A DNA stretch of 64,000 nt from Tautonia rosea (GTDB lineage: Bacteria; Planctomycetota; Planctomycetia; Isosphaerales; Isosphaeraceae): the NCBI RefSeq assembly GCF_012958305.1, contig NZ_JABBYO010000004.1:248001-312000 (forward strand), given 5' to 3'. The position numbers and the translations under genes were made by a program. Positions 1 to 8,626 of the stretch are shown here, piece after piece (positions within the stretch are counted from its first letter, which is position 1; each line of letters starts with the position of its first letter). The notes under the pieces were generated by a model. The model was not told where the DNA came from and ran no database searches. It saw only the letters and a list, made by a program, of their open reading frames with translations.

Positions 1-2009
1 TACGAGCGGGCCCGAGTGTCGAGGTCAAGGGCCTCGTTGTATGGATTGGCCAGCCTCGGGAGTGCCTCAGGACCCTCGGGCAGCGGCTCCTGAAACAGCC
101 CAAGGTGCTCGAACATGCGAATCTGTTCGACCGTCTGCCCCTCTCCGGCCGTGGTTGTGTTGAGTTGCAGCGTGTTGGCCGTCAGTGGGGTGGCCGACTG
201 TCGGCCGAACAGCAACCCCTCTCCGGCCCACGGATTGTGGCAGAGCAAGCATTCCGAGCGAGGGGCGATTCGGTGGGTGATCGTCCGGGAATCGTCGAGC
301 GTGATCGTCACCGATTCCCCCTCGGGGCCGACGAGAGTGGCGTCGGTCTGTTCCTCATTCCAACGGTATGAGTATGCTCGCCAACGCTCGTCTTCGAGGT
401 GCAACACCTGCGTTTCCAGCCGCCTCGGAGCGGAATCGGAGGAACCTTCGGAGGTGGCATCCACGTCGAGCAGGACCGTTCGGGCAAAGACCGAGCCGTC
501 GGGGTAGGTCCAGAGGCCGTCTCGGGTCCAGGTAATTCGGTCGAGGTTCGGCACGGCCATGAGTCGGTCGGCGTCGGTGCCATCGCTCCAGACCGGGGCG
601 TTGATCTGATAGCGCAGTACGCCGGGGGCCGGTTCCAGATCGGCGACCGAGGCGAACAGACCGGTTTCGCTCAGTCGTCGGGGAAATTGCACGTTCGGCT
701 CTGCGGCGTCTGGGTTCGGAACGAGTCGATAAATGCGGTTCGTCTGTTCGTAATCGAGCAGGTAAAGCTCGCCCGATCGGTCTTCACCGAAGGCAACCAG
801 CCGCAACGGTGTCTCGGCCAAGACCTCGTGCCAGGTCACGGCCTCACCATCGAAGCGAAGACCCCATAGCGTGCCGGTCTGGAAGTCGCCGTAGATGTAG
901 GCCCCCCGAAGCTCGGCCAGGCGATCGCCTCGGTAGACGAACCCGCCCGTTACCGAGGCAGCCTCGGAGTGCGGGTGATCGACAATCGGGGGAGAGATCG
1001 GCGTCGGGCCTCTCGGAGCGTCGGGCATGACCGGCTGACGGCCTTCCATGATGCTCCAGCCGTAGTTGCCACCTCGCTCGATGCGGTGAACCAGCTCCCA
1101 GAGTTCCCATCCCACGTCGCCGAGCCAGAGGTCGCCCCCTTCGCGGTCGAAGCTCATGCGCCAGGGATTGCGGAAGCCATAAGCCCAGATCTCCGGACGG
1201 GCGCCGGGCAGGTCCACGAACGGGTTGTCCGGAGGCACCCGATAGGCGAGCCCGGCGTCCTGAGCGTCCACGTCAATGCGCAAGACCTTCGACATCAAGG
1301 TCGTCATGTCCTGCCCAGCCAGGAACGGGTCGGGAGGACTCGGCGCCGCCCCGTCTCCGCTGGAGATGTACAGATAGCCGTCGATCGGGCTGAACTTCAA
1401 CGAGCCGCCGTTGTGACCTCCCGAGTACCAGGTGATCAGAATGCGTTCGCTGTCCGGATCGACCCGAAGGGGATCGTTCGAGTTGACCCGGAACTCGGAG
1501 ACGCGGGTGCCGTCCTCCTCGTCGTGGCCGATCGTATAGCAGACGAACAGGCGGCCGTTCTGTGCAAACTCCGGGTGGAAGGCCAGACCATAAAGATTCG
1601 TAAACCTAGGATGTCGAGGTCTGACGTCGAACATCACATCCGTTGTGACTGCTTGCAATGGGTCGTCCGGAAAGGTCAGGATCTTGCCCCCCAGCTCGGC
1701 GATGGCCAGGCGATTGGTCCCCGGCACGGAAACCAGCTCGACCGGTCGGTCGAAGGTCAGGTGCGGGAACGCCACCTCCACCGAGTACGGCCGAGGCGGT
1801 TCGGGAGAGCCGACCATCCGGGACGTCGTCCAGGGAAACCGCTCCTGGGCGTCGGAGTCGTTGGAAACGGTCTGAGGGGGAGCGTGAGCTTCGGCCGTGA
1901 TCGTTGAGGCGGACGGTTCATCGAGGTTCCTACCCTCGGCACCCAGCAACGCTATTGCAGCGAAGAAAGGTCCGATGGCGATTCCGATGGGCCAGATCCC
2001 TCGTCTCAT
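1..2009 (-). CDS. PQQ-type sugar dehydrogenase-like protein with C-terminal cytochrome c region (3' end cut)
   Basis: Reading the minus strand from the ATG at 2009 gives an uninterrupted frame of about 669 codons that leaves the window. The N-terminus has a hydrophobic signal-like stretch. The next roughly 400 residues match the glucose/sorbosone dehydrogenase beta-propeller family (GHNGGSL, YGFRNPWRMSFD, GDVGWELWE, GGNYGWS). The remainder resembles the region that follows this propeller in planctomycete and Shewanella-type fusions, with a CLLCHN heme c site near base 240. Such proteins are periplasmic oxidoreductases that probably pass electrons to the attached heme. The substrate cannot be read from sequence. 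It lies 148 bp downstream of a TPR gene on the same strand and could be co-transcribed. The C-terminus is missing. Confidence 0.82.
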   Translation of the reverse strand, partial: MRRGIWPIGIAIGPFFAAIALLGAEGRNLDEPSASTITAEAHAPPQTVSNDSDAQERFPWTTSRMVGSPEPPRPYSVEVAFPHLTFDRPVELVSVPGTNRLAIAELGGKILTFPDDPLQAVTTDVMFDVRPRHPRFTNLYGLAFHPEFAQNGRLFVCYTIGHDEEDGTRVSEFRVNSNDPLRVDPDSERILITWYSGGHNGGSLKFSPIDGYLYISSGDGAAPSPPDPFLAGQDMTTLMSKVLRIDVDAQDAGLAYRVPPDNPFVDLPGARPEIWAYGFRNPWRMSFDREGGDLWLGDVGWELWELVHRIERGGNYGWSIMEGRQPVMPDAPRGPTPISPPIVDHPHSEAASVTGGFVYRGDRLAELRGAYIYGDFQTGTLWGLRFDGEAVTWHEVLAETPLRLVAFGEDRSGELYLLDYEQTNRIYRLVPNPDAAEPNVQFPRRLSETGLFASVADLEPAPGVLRYQINAPVWSDGTDADRLMAVPNLDRITWTRDGLWTYPDGSVFARTVLLDVDATSEGSSDSAPRRLETQVLHLEDERWRAYSYRWNEEQTDATLVGPEGESVTITLDDSRTITHRIAPRSECLLCHNPWAGEGLLFGRQSATPLTANTLQLNTTTAGEGQTVEQIRMFEHLGLFQEPLPEGPEALPRLANPYNEALDLDTRARS

Positions 2010-2157
2010 GGCGATTGGTCTCACTCGTCCGCATCGATGCGAATAGGGGGGCGGAATTGATGATCCCGTCCAGGCTCGGACAGGTGCGATGTGTCAGATT
2101 GGGGACCAAAGGTGAGTGGTTCGAAGCAATAGCTCACGTAACGATGAACACGAAACC

Positions 2158-3441
2158 TCATCGTACGCCGCCACTCGACGCGAGTCGAGCCGCTGCGGAA
2201 CGGCTTTCGGAATCCTCCGGTCTGGCTTCGATCACGAGGCGGTACCAGGCTAGCGCTTCCCGAAGCCTTCCCGATCGCTCGCGTTGGTGGGCAATCCGAC
2301 GAAACAGTTCAGCGTGTTGCGGATCACCAAGATTCGCAAGGCGATTGGCCTCGTCGTAGAGTGACGGAACCTCGCTCTTCGACTGCTCGGCCGATTCCAG
2401 CATTGCCGCGAGTTGATCAGCCTCGGCGTGATCTCCCGAGAGGCGTAGGGCCCGGCTCAGGCGGTAAATCAGGCGGAGATCTTCGGGTGCCTCCTCAACC
2501 GCGTGTCGGTAGAACAACGCCGCGCCGTTCCAGTCTCCGCGTTCCTGAGCCACCCGCCCCCGGTGCCTTGCGAATCGAGGCGATTCGGCCAGAACGGACG
2601 GCAGCAAGGCAATCGTCTCTGCCATCAGATCCAGCTCCCCCGCATCGTCGAGTCCTGTCAGCAGGGCATCCCAGGCATCGACATCTTCGGGTCGGCGTTG
2701 CACCTCGGCCCGGAGCAGGGCGAGTCCTTCCTGCGCCCGGCTGTCTCGGACCAGGGCGAGGCCCAGAGCGATGACTGCGTGAAGGTCGTCCGGGGCCTGT
2801 TCCACGACCGGCTCGAACCGCTCGACGACCGCACCTGGCGCGAGCGGCATCACGTCTTGGCGGACCAGCTCCAGCAAGAGCTGAACACGATCATGAGGGT
2901 CGGGCTCAACCTCGTGCAGTTGCAAGGCGAGACGTTGGCCGTCAGCCTCTCGGCCCTGCAGATAATAGAGATCGAGCAGTGACCAGCCTGCCTCGGGAAC
3001 GGTCGGATCAAGCCGAATCGCGTCGAGCCAGGCTGCCTCAGCCTCGCCCGTCCGCTGGCGGTAATAGCTGGCTTTGCCTCGGTACAAGGCAGCGATTGCT
3101 GCCAGTGCCGGCTCTTCGAATTGAACCTGACGCAGATGGTCCGCCGCCCGATTCGCCCGATCAAGCCGGAGTTCCGCCCCTTCCTTTCCTTCTGGAACAG
3201 GACGATCGAGGAGCAATTGAGCCGCGAGCAAATGGGCCCGGGGATCGGAACCTCTTGCCTTGATTGAAGCGTTGATGCGTTCCTCCGCCTCGTCGAAGCG
3301 TCCAGCCGCCGCAAGCGCCGCCGCGTCTTCAAACGTTGGAGAGGGTCGGAGCATCACCCAGCCGGCCAGGCCGATTCCTGCAAGCAAGGCCACCCAGCAC
3401 AGGGCGATCGCAACGGAACCGAACCCGAGTCGAGCACTCAT
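2158..3441 (-). CDS. TPR-repeat protein with N-terminal membrane anchor
   Basis: A 427-residue protein. An N-terminal hydrophobic segment (residues about 8-30) probably anchors it, and the rest is a chain of TPR-like helical pairs (for example AAALAAAGRFDEAEERI and EALAWYRLVIEARPED). The ATG at 3441 is chosen because it overlaps the stop of the upstream FG-GAP gene as ATGA, the classic sign of translational coupling, and because the hydrophobic segment follows at once. An in-frame upstream extension exists but would lie inside the neighbouring gene. TPR proteins scaffold protein complexes; nothing here shows a catalytic function. It is the last gene of a TPR / FG-GAP / TPR operon. Confidence 0.85.
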   Translation of the reverse strand: MSARLGFGSVAIALCWVALLAGIGLAGWVMLRPSPTFEDAAALAAAGRFDEAEERINASIKARGSDPRAHLLAAQLLLDRPVPEGKEGAELRLDRANRAADHLRQVQFEEPALAAIAALYRGKASYYRQRTGEAEAAWLDAIRLDPTVPEAGWSLLDLYYLQGREADGQRLALQLHEVEPDPHDRVQLLLELVRQDVMPLAPGAVVERFEPVVEQAPDDLHAVIALGLALVRDSRAQEGLALLRAEVQRRPEDVDAWDALLTGLDDAGELDLMAETIALLPSVLAESPRFARHRGRVAQERGDWNGAALFYRHAVEEAPEDLRLIYRLSRALRLSGDHAEADQLAAMLESAEQSKSEVPSLYDEANRLANLGDPQHAELFRRIAHQRERSGRLREALAWYRLVIEARPEDSESRSAAARLASSGGVR

Positions 3442-5318
3442 TCGGCACGCTCCCGGGGCATCACCCGATCTCGATCGTCGAGGGTTTCGAACACGCGGTG
3501 ATGCTGATCGATTGCCGGTTCCGACAGCTCGGATTGACCACCACCAGGCCACTGAATGACCAGGCGGTCAATGCGATCGGCTTCACCAAGACCAATCAAA
3601 ATGCGCGGATCATTGGAAGAGAGATAGCTGCCACCCCCCTTGACGAGGCGTCGGATAACCCGATCGCTCAGGTGAACCTCGACCGAGGCCCCGACGATCG
3701 GCCGGTTCCCCGCGCCGATCAACTCCAACCGGACCCAGTGGCCGGGGTCCGATTCGTTCAGGAGGACCGATGGGGGACCGTCCATGCGATTGACGACGAT
3801 GTCCAGATCGCCGTCGTTGTCCAGGTCGCCGAAGGCGGCCCCCCGGAGAACGTGTAACGCCCCGAAGAACGGGCCAGGACCGTTGACCCGCTGGAAGCGG
3901 CCGGTGCCCAGATTTCGCCAGACCTTCGAGGGTTCGGCGTACGATACCTCCTGTCCGAGGGCGGGCAAGTTATCATCCACATGTCCGTTGAAAACGATCA
4001 GATCGGGGCAGCCGTCGTTGTCCAGGTCGGCCAGGGCACAGGCCCAGCCGACCTCGGGCATGGAATCGTTCACAATGCCGGCCCAGGCGCTCACGTCGTG
4101 AAACAAACCGTCACCGAGGTTCCGGTACAGGGTGTTGTAATCGCCTCGAAAGTTGGTGACAACCAGCTCCGGCAGGCCGTCTCCGGTGATGTCCTCGGCA
4201 TCGACCCCCATCCCGGCCTGATCAAAGCCGGATTCGGATCGTGACGCCCCGGAGAGTTCGGTCACGTCCTCGAAGGTTCCATCACCCCGGTTCAGGAAGA
4301 GAAAGTTCGGGCAGAGGTCGTTGGCAACATAAAGATCGGGCAACGTATCGCCGTTCAGGTCCGCGGCGACAACCCCAAGCCCACGTCCGTCAAGCCGGAG
4401 AATGCCGCTTGATTCCGTCATGTCTTCAAACGTGCCGTCGCCGCGATTGCGGAGCAAATCATGGCGATCCGGTGTAATCGAGAGGGGAGAGCAATATGTG
4501 CGGACCCCCTTCGCCTCGTCACCACAGAAACGTTTGGCGTCGTCTTCGGACCAGCGGCCATATCGTGTCACATAAAGATCAAGGTGTCCGTCTCCGTCGT
4601 AGTCGAGCACTGCAGCACCCGAGTGCCAACCGTCGAGATCGGCCCCCGAGCCGGCGCTGACGTCACGGAAGGTGCCGTCGCCGTTGTTCAGGAAAAGCAT
4701 GTTCGGGCCAAGGTTCGCAAGGTACAGATCCGGCGTTCCGTCGCCATCGAAGTCGCCCACCACAACACCATGACAGAATCCTCGTACGCCAACCCCGGCC
4801 GGTTCGGTCACGTCTTCAAATCGACCGTTGCCGAGATTCCGATAGAGGCGATTCCCGACCGCATCCGAGGAGACGTCCATCGGAAGTTCTCGGGTCGAGC
4901 AAAAATAGAGGTCGAGATTCCCATCACCATCGTAGTCGAGCATCGCCACCCCGCTGCCGTTAGCCGTCGGGAAGTACTTCTCGACGCTATTACCGCTCCG
5001 GTGGACAAAGTCGATCCCTGTCTCGGCCGTGACTTCGCGGAACCGGATCGTCCCCACCTGTTCCGGGGGCGGTTGAAACTCGGGAAGTCTCGGTGCATTC
5101 GGGTCGAGAAACCCCATTCCCGAGCCCGCAGCCTCAGACCGAACGTCCTTCGAGGCATCCCGGCGTCCGACCCCCACGTCTCCCTCCGAATCCGGCCCGG
5201 TAGGTTGACACGCGGGAAGACAGAGCAGAATCAGACCGCAGACGATCGAACCAAAAGGCGATCGAGGCCAGTATCGACTCGTGATGGGACGTGAAACGCC
5301 GACTATGATTTGCATCAT
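3438..5318 (-). CDS. CRTAC1-family FG-GAP/VCBS lipoprotein with ASPIC/UnbV domain
   Basis: A protein of about 626 residues. The N-terminus carries a lipobox (LCLPAC), so it should be a lipoprotein on the outer face of a membrane. At least seven FG-GAP/VCBS blades follow, seen as calcium-loop motifs such as LDYDGDGNLDLY, GDFDGDGTPDLY, ADLNGDTLPDLY and GDLDNDGDLDIVV, forming a seven-blade propeller. The last roughly 90 residues match the ASPIC/UnbV domain (GAGNRPIVGASVEV, IQWPGGGQSE). The family is usually linked to extracellular binding or adhesion. The start is one of two adjacent ATGs (5318 or 5315), eight bases after the upstream TPR gene's stop. The 3' end overlaps the next TPR gene by four bases. 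Confidence 0.88.
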   Translation of the reverse strand: MMQIIVGVSRPITSRYWPRSPFGSIVCGLILLCLPACQPTGPDSEGDVGVGRRDASKDVRSEAAGSGMGFLDPNAPRLPEFQPPPEQVGTIRFREVTAETGIDFVHRSGNSVEKYFPTANGSGVAMLDYDGDGNLDLYFCSTRELPMDVSSDAVGNRLYRNLGNGRFEDVTEPAGVGVRGFCHGVVVGDFDGDGTPDLYLANLGPNMLFLNNGDGTFRDVSAGSGADLDGWHSGAAVLDYDGDGHLDLYVTRYGRWSEDDAKRFCGDEAKGVRTYCSPLSITPDRHDLLRNRGDGTFEDMTESSGILRLDGRGLGVVAADLNGDTLPDLYVANDLCPNFLFLNRGDGTFEDVTELSGASRSESGFDQAGMGVDAEDITGDGLPELVVTNFRGDYNTLYRNLGDGLFHDVSAWAGIVNDSMPEVGWACALADLDNDGCPDLIVFNGHVDDNLPALGQEVSYAEPSKVWRNLGTGRFQRVNGPGPFFGALHVLRGAAFGDLDNDGDLDIVVNRMDGPPSVLLNESDPGHWVRLELIGAGNRPIVGASVEVHLSDRVIRRLVKGGGSYLSSNDPRILIGLGEADRIDRLVIQWPGGGQSELSEPAIDQHHRVFETLDDRDRVMPRERAE

Positions 5319-5326
5319 CACCGCGC

Positions 5327-6373
5327 TCAGGGGGACTGCGGAGCTGTTCCGGATTTGCGTTGATTGGCCAGACGTTGATAGTGTTCGGCCTTCTCCCGTT
5401 GACCAAGCCGTCGGTAGGCAAGGCTCAGCCCGTAGCACGGTTCCGGAGCCTCAGGAGCGAGTTCCGCAGCCTTGCCCAGAAGCCGCACCGCCTCGTTCGG
5501 ATCTCCGTCTCGCAACGCCGCGTTGCCCAGATTCAGCCAGGGGCTCGGCAGTCCGGGATCCCAGGAAGAGGCCAGTTGCCAGCACTGAACCGCCTGGTCA
5601 AGTTTCCCTTCATGCTCATAGCAGCGAGCGAGTAAATCCATGAAGCTCGCATCTTCCGGATGGTCGTTGAGGGCACGACGAAGATGACGAGATGCGTCGG
5701 AGGAGCGACCCAGATTCAAGAGACTGTTGGCCAGGTATCCCCAGAACATTTGTCGAGGATTGAGCGGCATCTCGACCAGATTCGGGTCGAGCGTCAAGAC
5801 CTGTTCAAACTCCTCGGCCGATTCCTCGAACACCCCGCCGTTATAGGCGATCACGCCCTTCAGGGTATGGCCGATGACCGCGCCGTCGGCAATCCCAATC
5901 AGTCGATCCGCAAGTCGAGTTGCCTCAGGAACATTGTCCCGAGCGATTTCCAGGGCAGCCAACCGCCGAAGCGCAAGCACATCCTCGGGTGCCTGATCAA
6001 GAAGTTGGCGATAGATTTCCGCTGCCTCGTCACGCCGCCCTATGTTGAGGAAACCATCAGCTCGGGCGTGGAGGTCTTCTGTCCCGAACGGTGGACCCGC
6101 GCGTTCGAACAGGGGTTCGGCTCGATCAATCCGGGACATACGGCTCAAACTGCGAGCAGCCAGTAACAGCGCCTGGCGATCGTTGGGCTGTTGCTTGAGC
6201 ACCTCCAGGGCCGCTCGGTGTGCCTTCGGATAGGCGTTCAACGCATAAGCGTCTTCCCCCGAACTTAAGAGGTCGGACCGCGCCTTGGACCGGATTACCG
6301 CTGCCGAAGCTGCGACCACCAGGGCAAGACCCATCAGCGTGGCCAGCGCAATGGCGGCTCTCCTATGCATCAT
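5327..6373 (-). CDS. TPR-repeat protein, membrane anchored
   Basis: A 348-residue protein with an N-terminal hydrophobic anchor (residues about 6-27) followed by roughly eight TPR motifs, including AYPKAHRAALEVLKQQPNDR and AVQCWQLASSWDPGLPSPWLNLG. It is the first gene of the operon that continues with the FG-GAP lipoprotein eight bases downstream and a second anchored TPR protein after that. A strong hairpin at 6457-6490 separates it from the DUF1559 gene upstream. The domain order suggests a scaffold for the lipoprotein between the two TPR proteins; this is inference. The first of two adjacent ATGs (6373 and 6370) is used. Confidence 0.85.
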   Translation of the reverse strand: MMHRRAAIALATLMGLALVVAASAAVIRSKARSDLLSSGEDAYALNAYPKAHRAALEVLKQQPNDRQALLLAARSLSRMSRIDRAEPLFERAGPPFGTEDLHARADGFLNIGRRDEAAEIYRQLLDQAPEDVLALRRLAALEIARDNVPEATRLADRLIGIADGAVIGHTLKGVIAYNGGVFEESAEEFEQVLTLDPNLVEMPLNPRQMFWGYLANSLLNLGRSSDASRHLRRALNDHPEDASFMDLLARCYEHEGKLDQAVQCWQLASSWDPGLPSPWLNLGNAALRDGDPNEAVRLLGKAAELAPEAPEPCYGLSLAYRRLGQREKAEHYQRLANQRKSGTAPQSP

Positions 6374-6456
6374 GCAACTCGCTGGGCTCGAACACGAGAC
6401 GCGATGTCGAACAGACTCTGACCGAATCGTGAAACATCGGTCTGGGATTGTTCAGA

Positions 6457-6490
6457 CGCCCGGGGGGCAAGAAAGCATGCCCCCCGGGCG
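6457..6490 (-). terminator. 13-bp-stem hairpin after the DUF1559 gene
   Basis: Bases 6457-6469 and 6478-6490 are perfect reverse complements (13 bp, nearly all G/C) around an 8-base loop. The hairpin lies 30 bases past the stop of the minus-strand DUF1559 gene and before the TPR operon start. There is no long T tract after it, so termination may be factor-assisted. Confidence 0.7.
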
Positions 6491-6519
6491 CGTGCGTTCA
6501 GAACTCACGAATGCGAAGA

Positions 6520-7677
6520 TCAGAACTGATCTGCGCTGATGACCTCGCCCCCGGCGACTGTGCCGAGCGCGGCCCAGGTCACAGGATTGACGGTGGACTT
6601 CACGAAGCGAACCGTGCCGTCCATGAACAGGACGTTCACGCCGCCGGGGTGCTGTGAGCTGGCCGCAAGCGCATTGAGTGCGGCGGCTCCCGGCTGGCCA
6701 ACCCCGGGATAGTAACATGCCCGGCGATTCGGGGTTTGCGTATGAGAATACGTGCACGACTGTCCCGAAGGCCACCAGTCACCCTTCCAGGTCCAGTTCC
6801 TGGTCAATCCGCCCTGTTGGCAGTCGATCCCCTGCTGAACGTCCTGGTTCACCTGGCCCGCGTAGGCCGTCGCTGCGGTCGGCGAGGTGTAGGTCTGGAG
6901 GAGACCATCGGCCGACTGTGCCGGTGGCAAGCCGTCTCCCTTGATCCACTCGCTAAAGATCGCGGTGTTGCTCGTGCCGTCTCGGAACGAAGCGATCGTA
7001 ATGACCCGTTCGGCATTGAGCGCCGGTCGGCTCGAGAATCGAGGATCCGCCGTCGAAATGTTCCAGCCGGGGAAGTAGGCCGGTCCGTTCAATTGTCCCG
7101 GTCCCGTGGGAGCCCGATACGGGTTTGTCCCCACGTTGAACGGATAGCTGAACCCACCGATCAACTGAATCGGTCCGCCCGGAAAGAAGGCCATCCCGGT
7201 GAGATTGCCCTGGCCCTCGTCTGACGGACAAAGGAACGAGTTGATCTGGTTTGCCACGGCCGAGGCATTGGCAACTGTCCAGTAAGTGCCCGCCGCGGTG
7301 GAGCCGTTGAACGACGGAACGAGGTTTCCTCCCGGACCTCCCCAGCGCTCACCAAAGTTCCAGTTGATCGTGTTGTAAATCGTTCCCAGTTCCAGGAATG
7401 GCAGGAGCCGGGAGTGGACCGACCACTGCTGGCCCGCATTATCTCCCCCGAGCGGACTCGGGGCATAGCAAATCATGGTAGGAGGCAATGAGCTGTTGGC
7501 CGACTCGTAATTGGCCATCGCCAGCCCAAGCTGCTTCAGATTGTTCGTACACTGTGCCCGGCGAGCGGCCTCTCGGGCACTCTGAACGGCCGGCAGCAAT
7601 AGCGCGATCAAGACCCCAATGATGGCGATGACCACCAGCAACTCAATCAAGGTAAACCCTTGGCGTTGGCGAATCAT
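6520..7677 (-). CDS. DUF1559 domain prepilin-like protein
   Basis: A 385-residue protein. Residues 7-30 form a type IV prepilin N-terminal methylation signal (GFTLIELLVVIAIIGVLIAL) preceded by the short basic leader MIRQRQ, so a prepilin peptidase should cleave after the glycine. The typical DUF1559 continuation follows (LLPAVQSAREAARRAQCTNN) and the family's C-terminal block (NVLFMDGTVRFVK) is present. DUF1559 proteins are greatly expanded in planctomycetes and are thought to be pseudopilin-like exported proteins; their individual roles are unknown. The start ATG has a purine-rich site (AGAGGG) six bases upstream. A small lipoprotein gene lies upstream on the same strand, a common arrangement for this family. 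Confidence 0.93.
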   Translation of the reverse strand: MIRQRQGFTLIELLVVIAIIGVLIALLLPAVQSAREAARRAQCTNNLKQLGLAMANYESANSSLPPTMICYAPSPLGGDNAGQQWSVHSRLLPFLELGTIYNTINWNFGERWGGPGGNLVPSFNGSTAAGTYWTVANASAVANQINSFLCPSDEGQGNLTGMAFFPGGPIQLIGGFSYPFNVGTNPYRAPTGPGQLNGPAYFPGWNISTADPRFSSRPALNAERVITIASFRDGTSNTAIFSEWIKGDGLPPAQSADGLLQTYTSPTAATAYAGQVNQDVQQGIDCQQGGLTRNWTWKGDWWPSGQSCTYSHTQTPNRRACYYPGVGQPGAAALNALAASSQHPGGVNVLFMDGTVRFVKSTVNPVTWAALGTVAGGEVISADQF

Positions 7678-7858
7678 AAAAAAGCCCTCTTATAGGGAAT
7701 CGATTCTTCGAAGTAACGCTCTGTCGTTGCATCTGTCACCCGGCCCAACCGAACCAGGGCGGTTGGCGACACACCAACCCCGATGCCGGGAGGGGCTGCT
7801 CATCCTCCGTCGGATTGCATGGCCCCATTCGCCGAAGTCTCCCCGTTGTCGCATCGGG

Positions 7859-8059
7859 TTACGATGGAGGCTGAGTCGCGCCTTGCATTTGCTGTTGGTA
7901 ATACTCATCCATCGAGGTCGGGGCATCGGGAGGCACCACCGTCTCCGTGTCCCGAATGCCTTCCTCGTTCGGCTCACCTCGGCAACCCGAGAAGGCCAAC
8001 ACCATCGCCCCGACGAATCCGATGAGAACGAACCGTCCCGATCCAACAGTGAGCCGCAT
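7859..8059 (-). CDS. Small hypothetical lipoprotein
   Basis: A 66-residue protein starting at the ATG at 8059. It has a basic N-terminus, a hydrophobic segment and a lipobox (LAFSGC) at about residue 24, then a short hydrophilic, acidic and Gln-rich tail (EYYQQQMQG). It should be exported, lipidated and anchored by its N-terminal cysteine. No domain is recognisable. It lies about 180 bp upstream of the DUF1559 gene on the same strand; small lipoproteins frequently accompany DUF1559 genes in planctomycetes, and a linked function is inferred from that only. The frame is open further upstream, but the export signal fixes this start. Confidence 0.7.
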   Translation of the reverse strand: MRLTVGSGRFVLIGFVGAMVLAFSGCRGEPNEEGIRDTETVVPPDAPTSMDEYYQQQMQGATQPPS

Positions 8060-8626
8060 CGCGAGCCTCCTCGCAGGTACATGAACACGTGTTTGGTAAC
8101 GTGTTTTGTTAAGATCGCGTGAAAGTTGATCGGCGCGCACAATTCAAACCCTCCTCTCAAGGTTTGAGTGAGGTTTGCCCGCGTGCGCAATCACTTTCTT
8201 GACCGGTACGAACGGCAAGCACCCGGACGGGCTCAGCAGGCAGCCCCGGGACAGATGGTGAGTGTCATCAGCGATCGATCCGTACGCAATCGAGGTGATC
8301 GATCTGATTGGGACTCAACGCTTAAGTCGTGTTCCCTTGATCGGAAAACACGCAGCACTCGATGGGGAAAACTCGCTGAAACGCGTTCCTCACCCTGGCA
8401 CGACAGGATACCGTTGCGAATTCAGAAAATGGGGGGATTTGCGAGAATTCGCTCGCGGTAGTGTATCCTGACCGTCAAACCTGTCAAGGACTTTTCACGA
8501 AATTCGTGTCATGTTTTGCTCCACTTTCAGACGTCTCTTCGCGACCATGTCACCATTCGAGCTCAATGTCGATGTTTCTGGGTCGCGAGCCTGAGAGCGG
8601 GGGACGATTGTGGCCCTGCCTGCGCT
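8060..8626. other. Intergenic region upstream of the lipoprotein/DUF1559 pair
   Basis: No convincing gene in 567 bases. It holds a minus-strand promoter candidate (8460-8487), an imperfect direct repeat (two copies of an ACGTGTTT-containing 12-mer, about 8090-8110), and a 7-bp inverted repeat (8144-8150 with 8161-8167) between that promoter and the lipoprotein start. These could be regulator sites but are short. Confidence 0.5.
8460..8487 (-). promoter_or_regulatory. Candidate sigma-70 promoter, minus strand
   Basis: On the minus strand a perfect -35 hexamer TTGACA (8487-8482) is followed after 16 bases by TACACT (8465-8460), four of six matches to the -10 consensus. It points toward the lipoprotein and DUF1559 genes and would give a leader of about 390 bases. 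Planctomycete promoter consensus is poorly known, so this is tentative. Confidence 0.35.
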
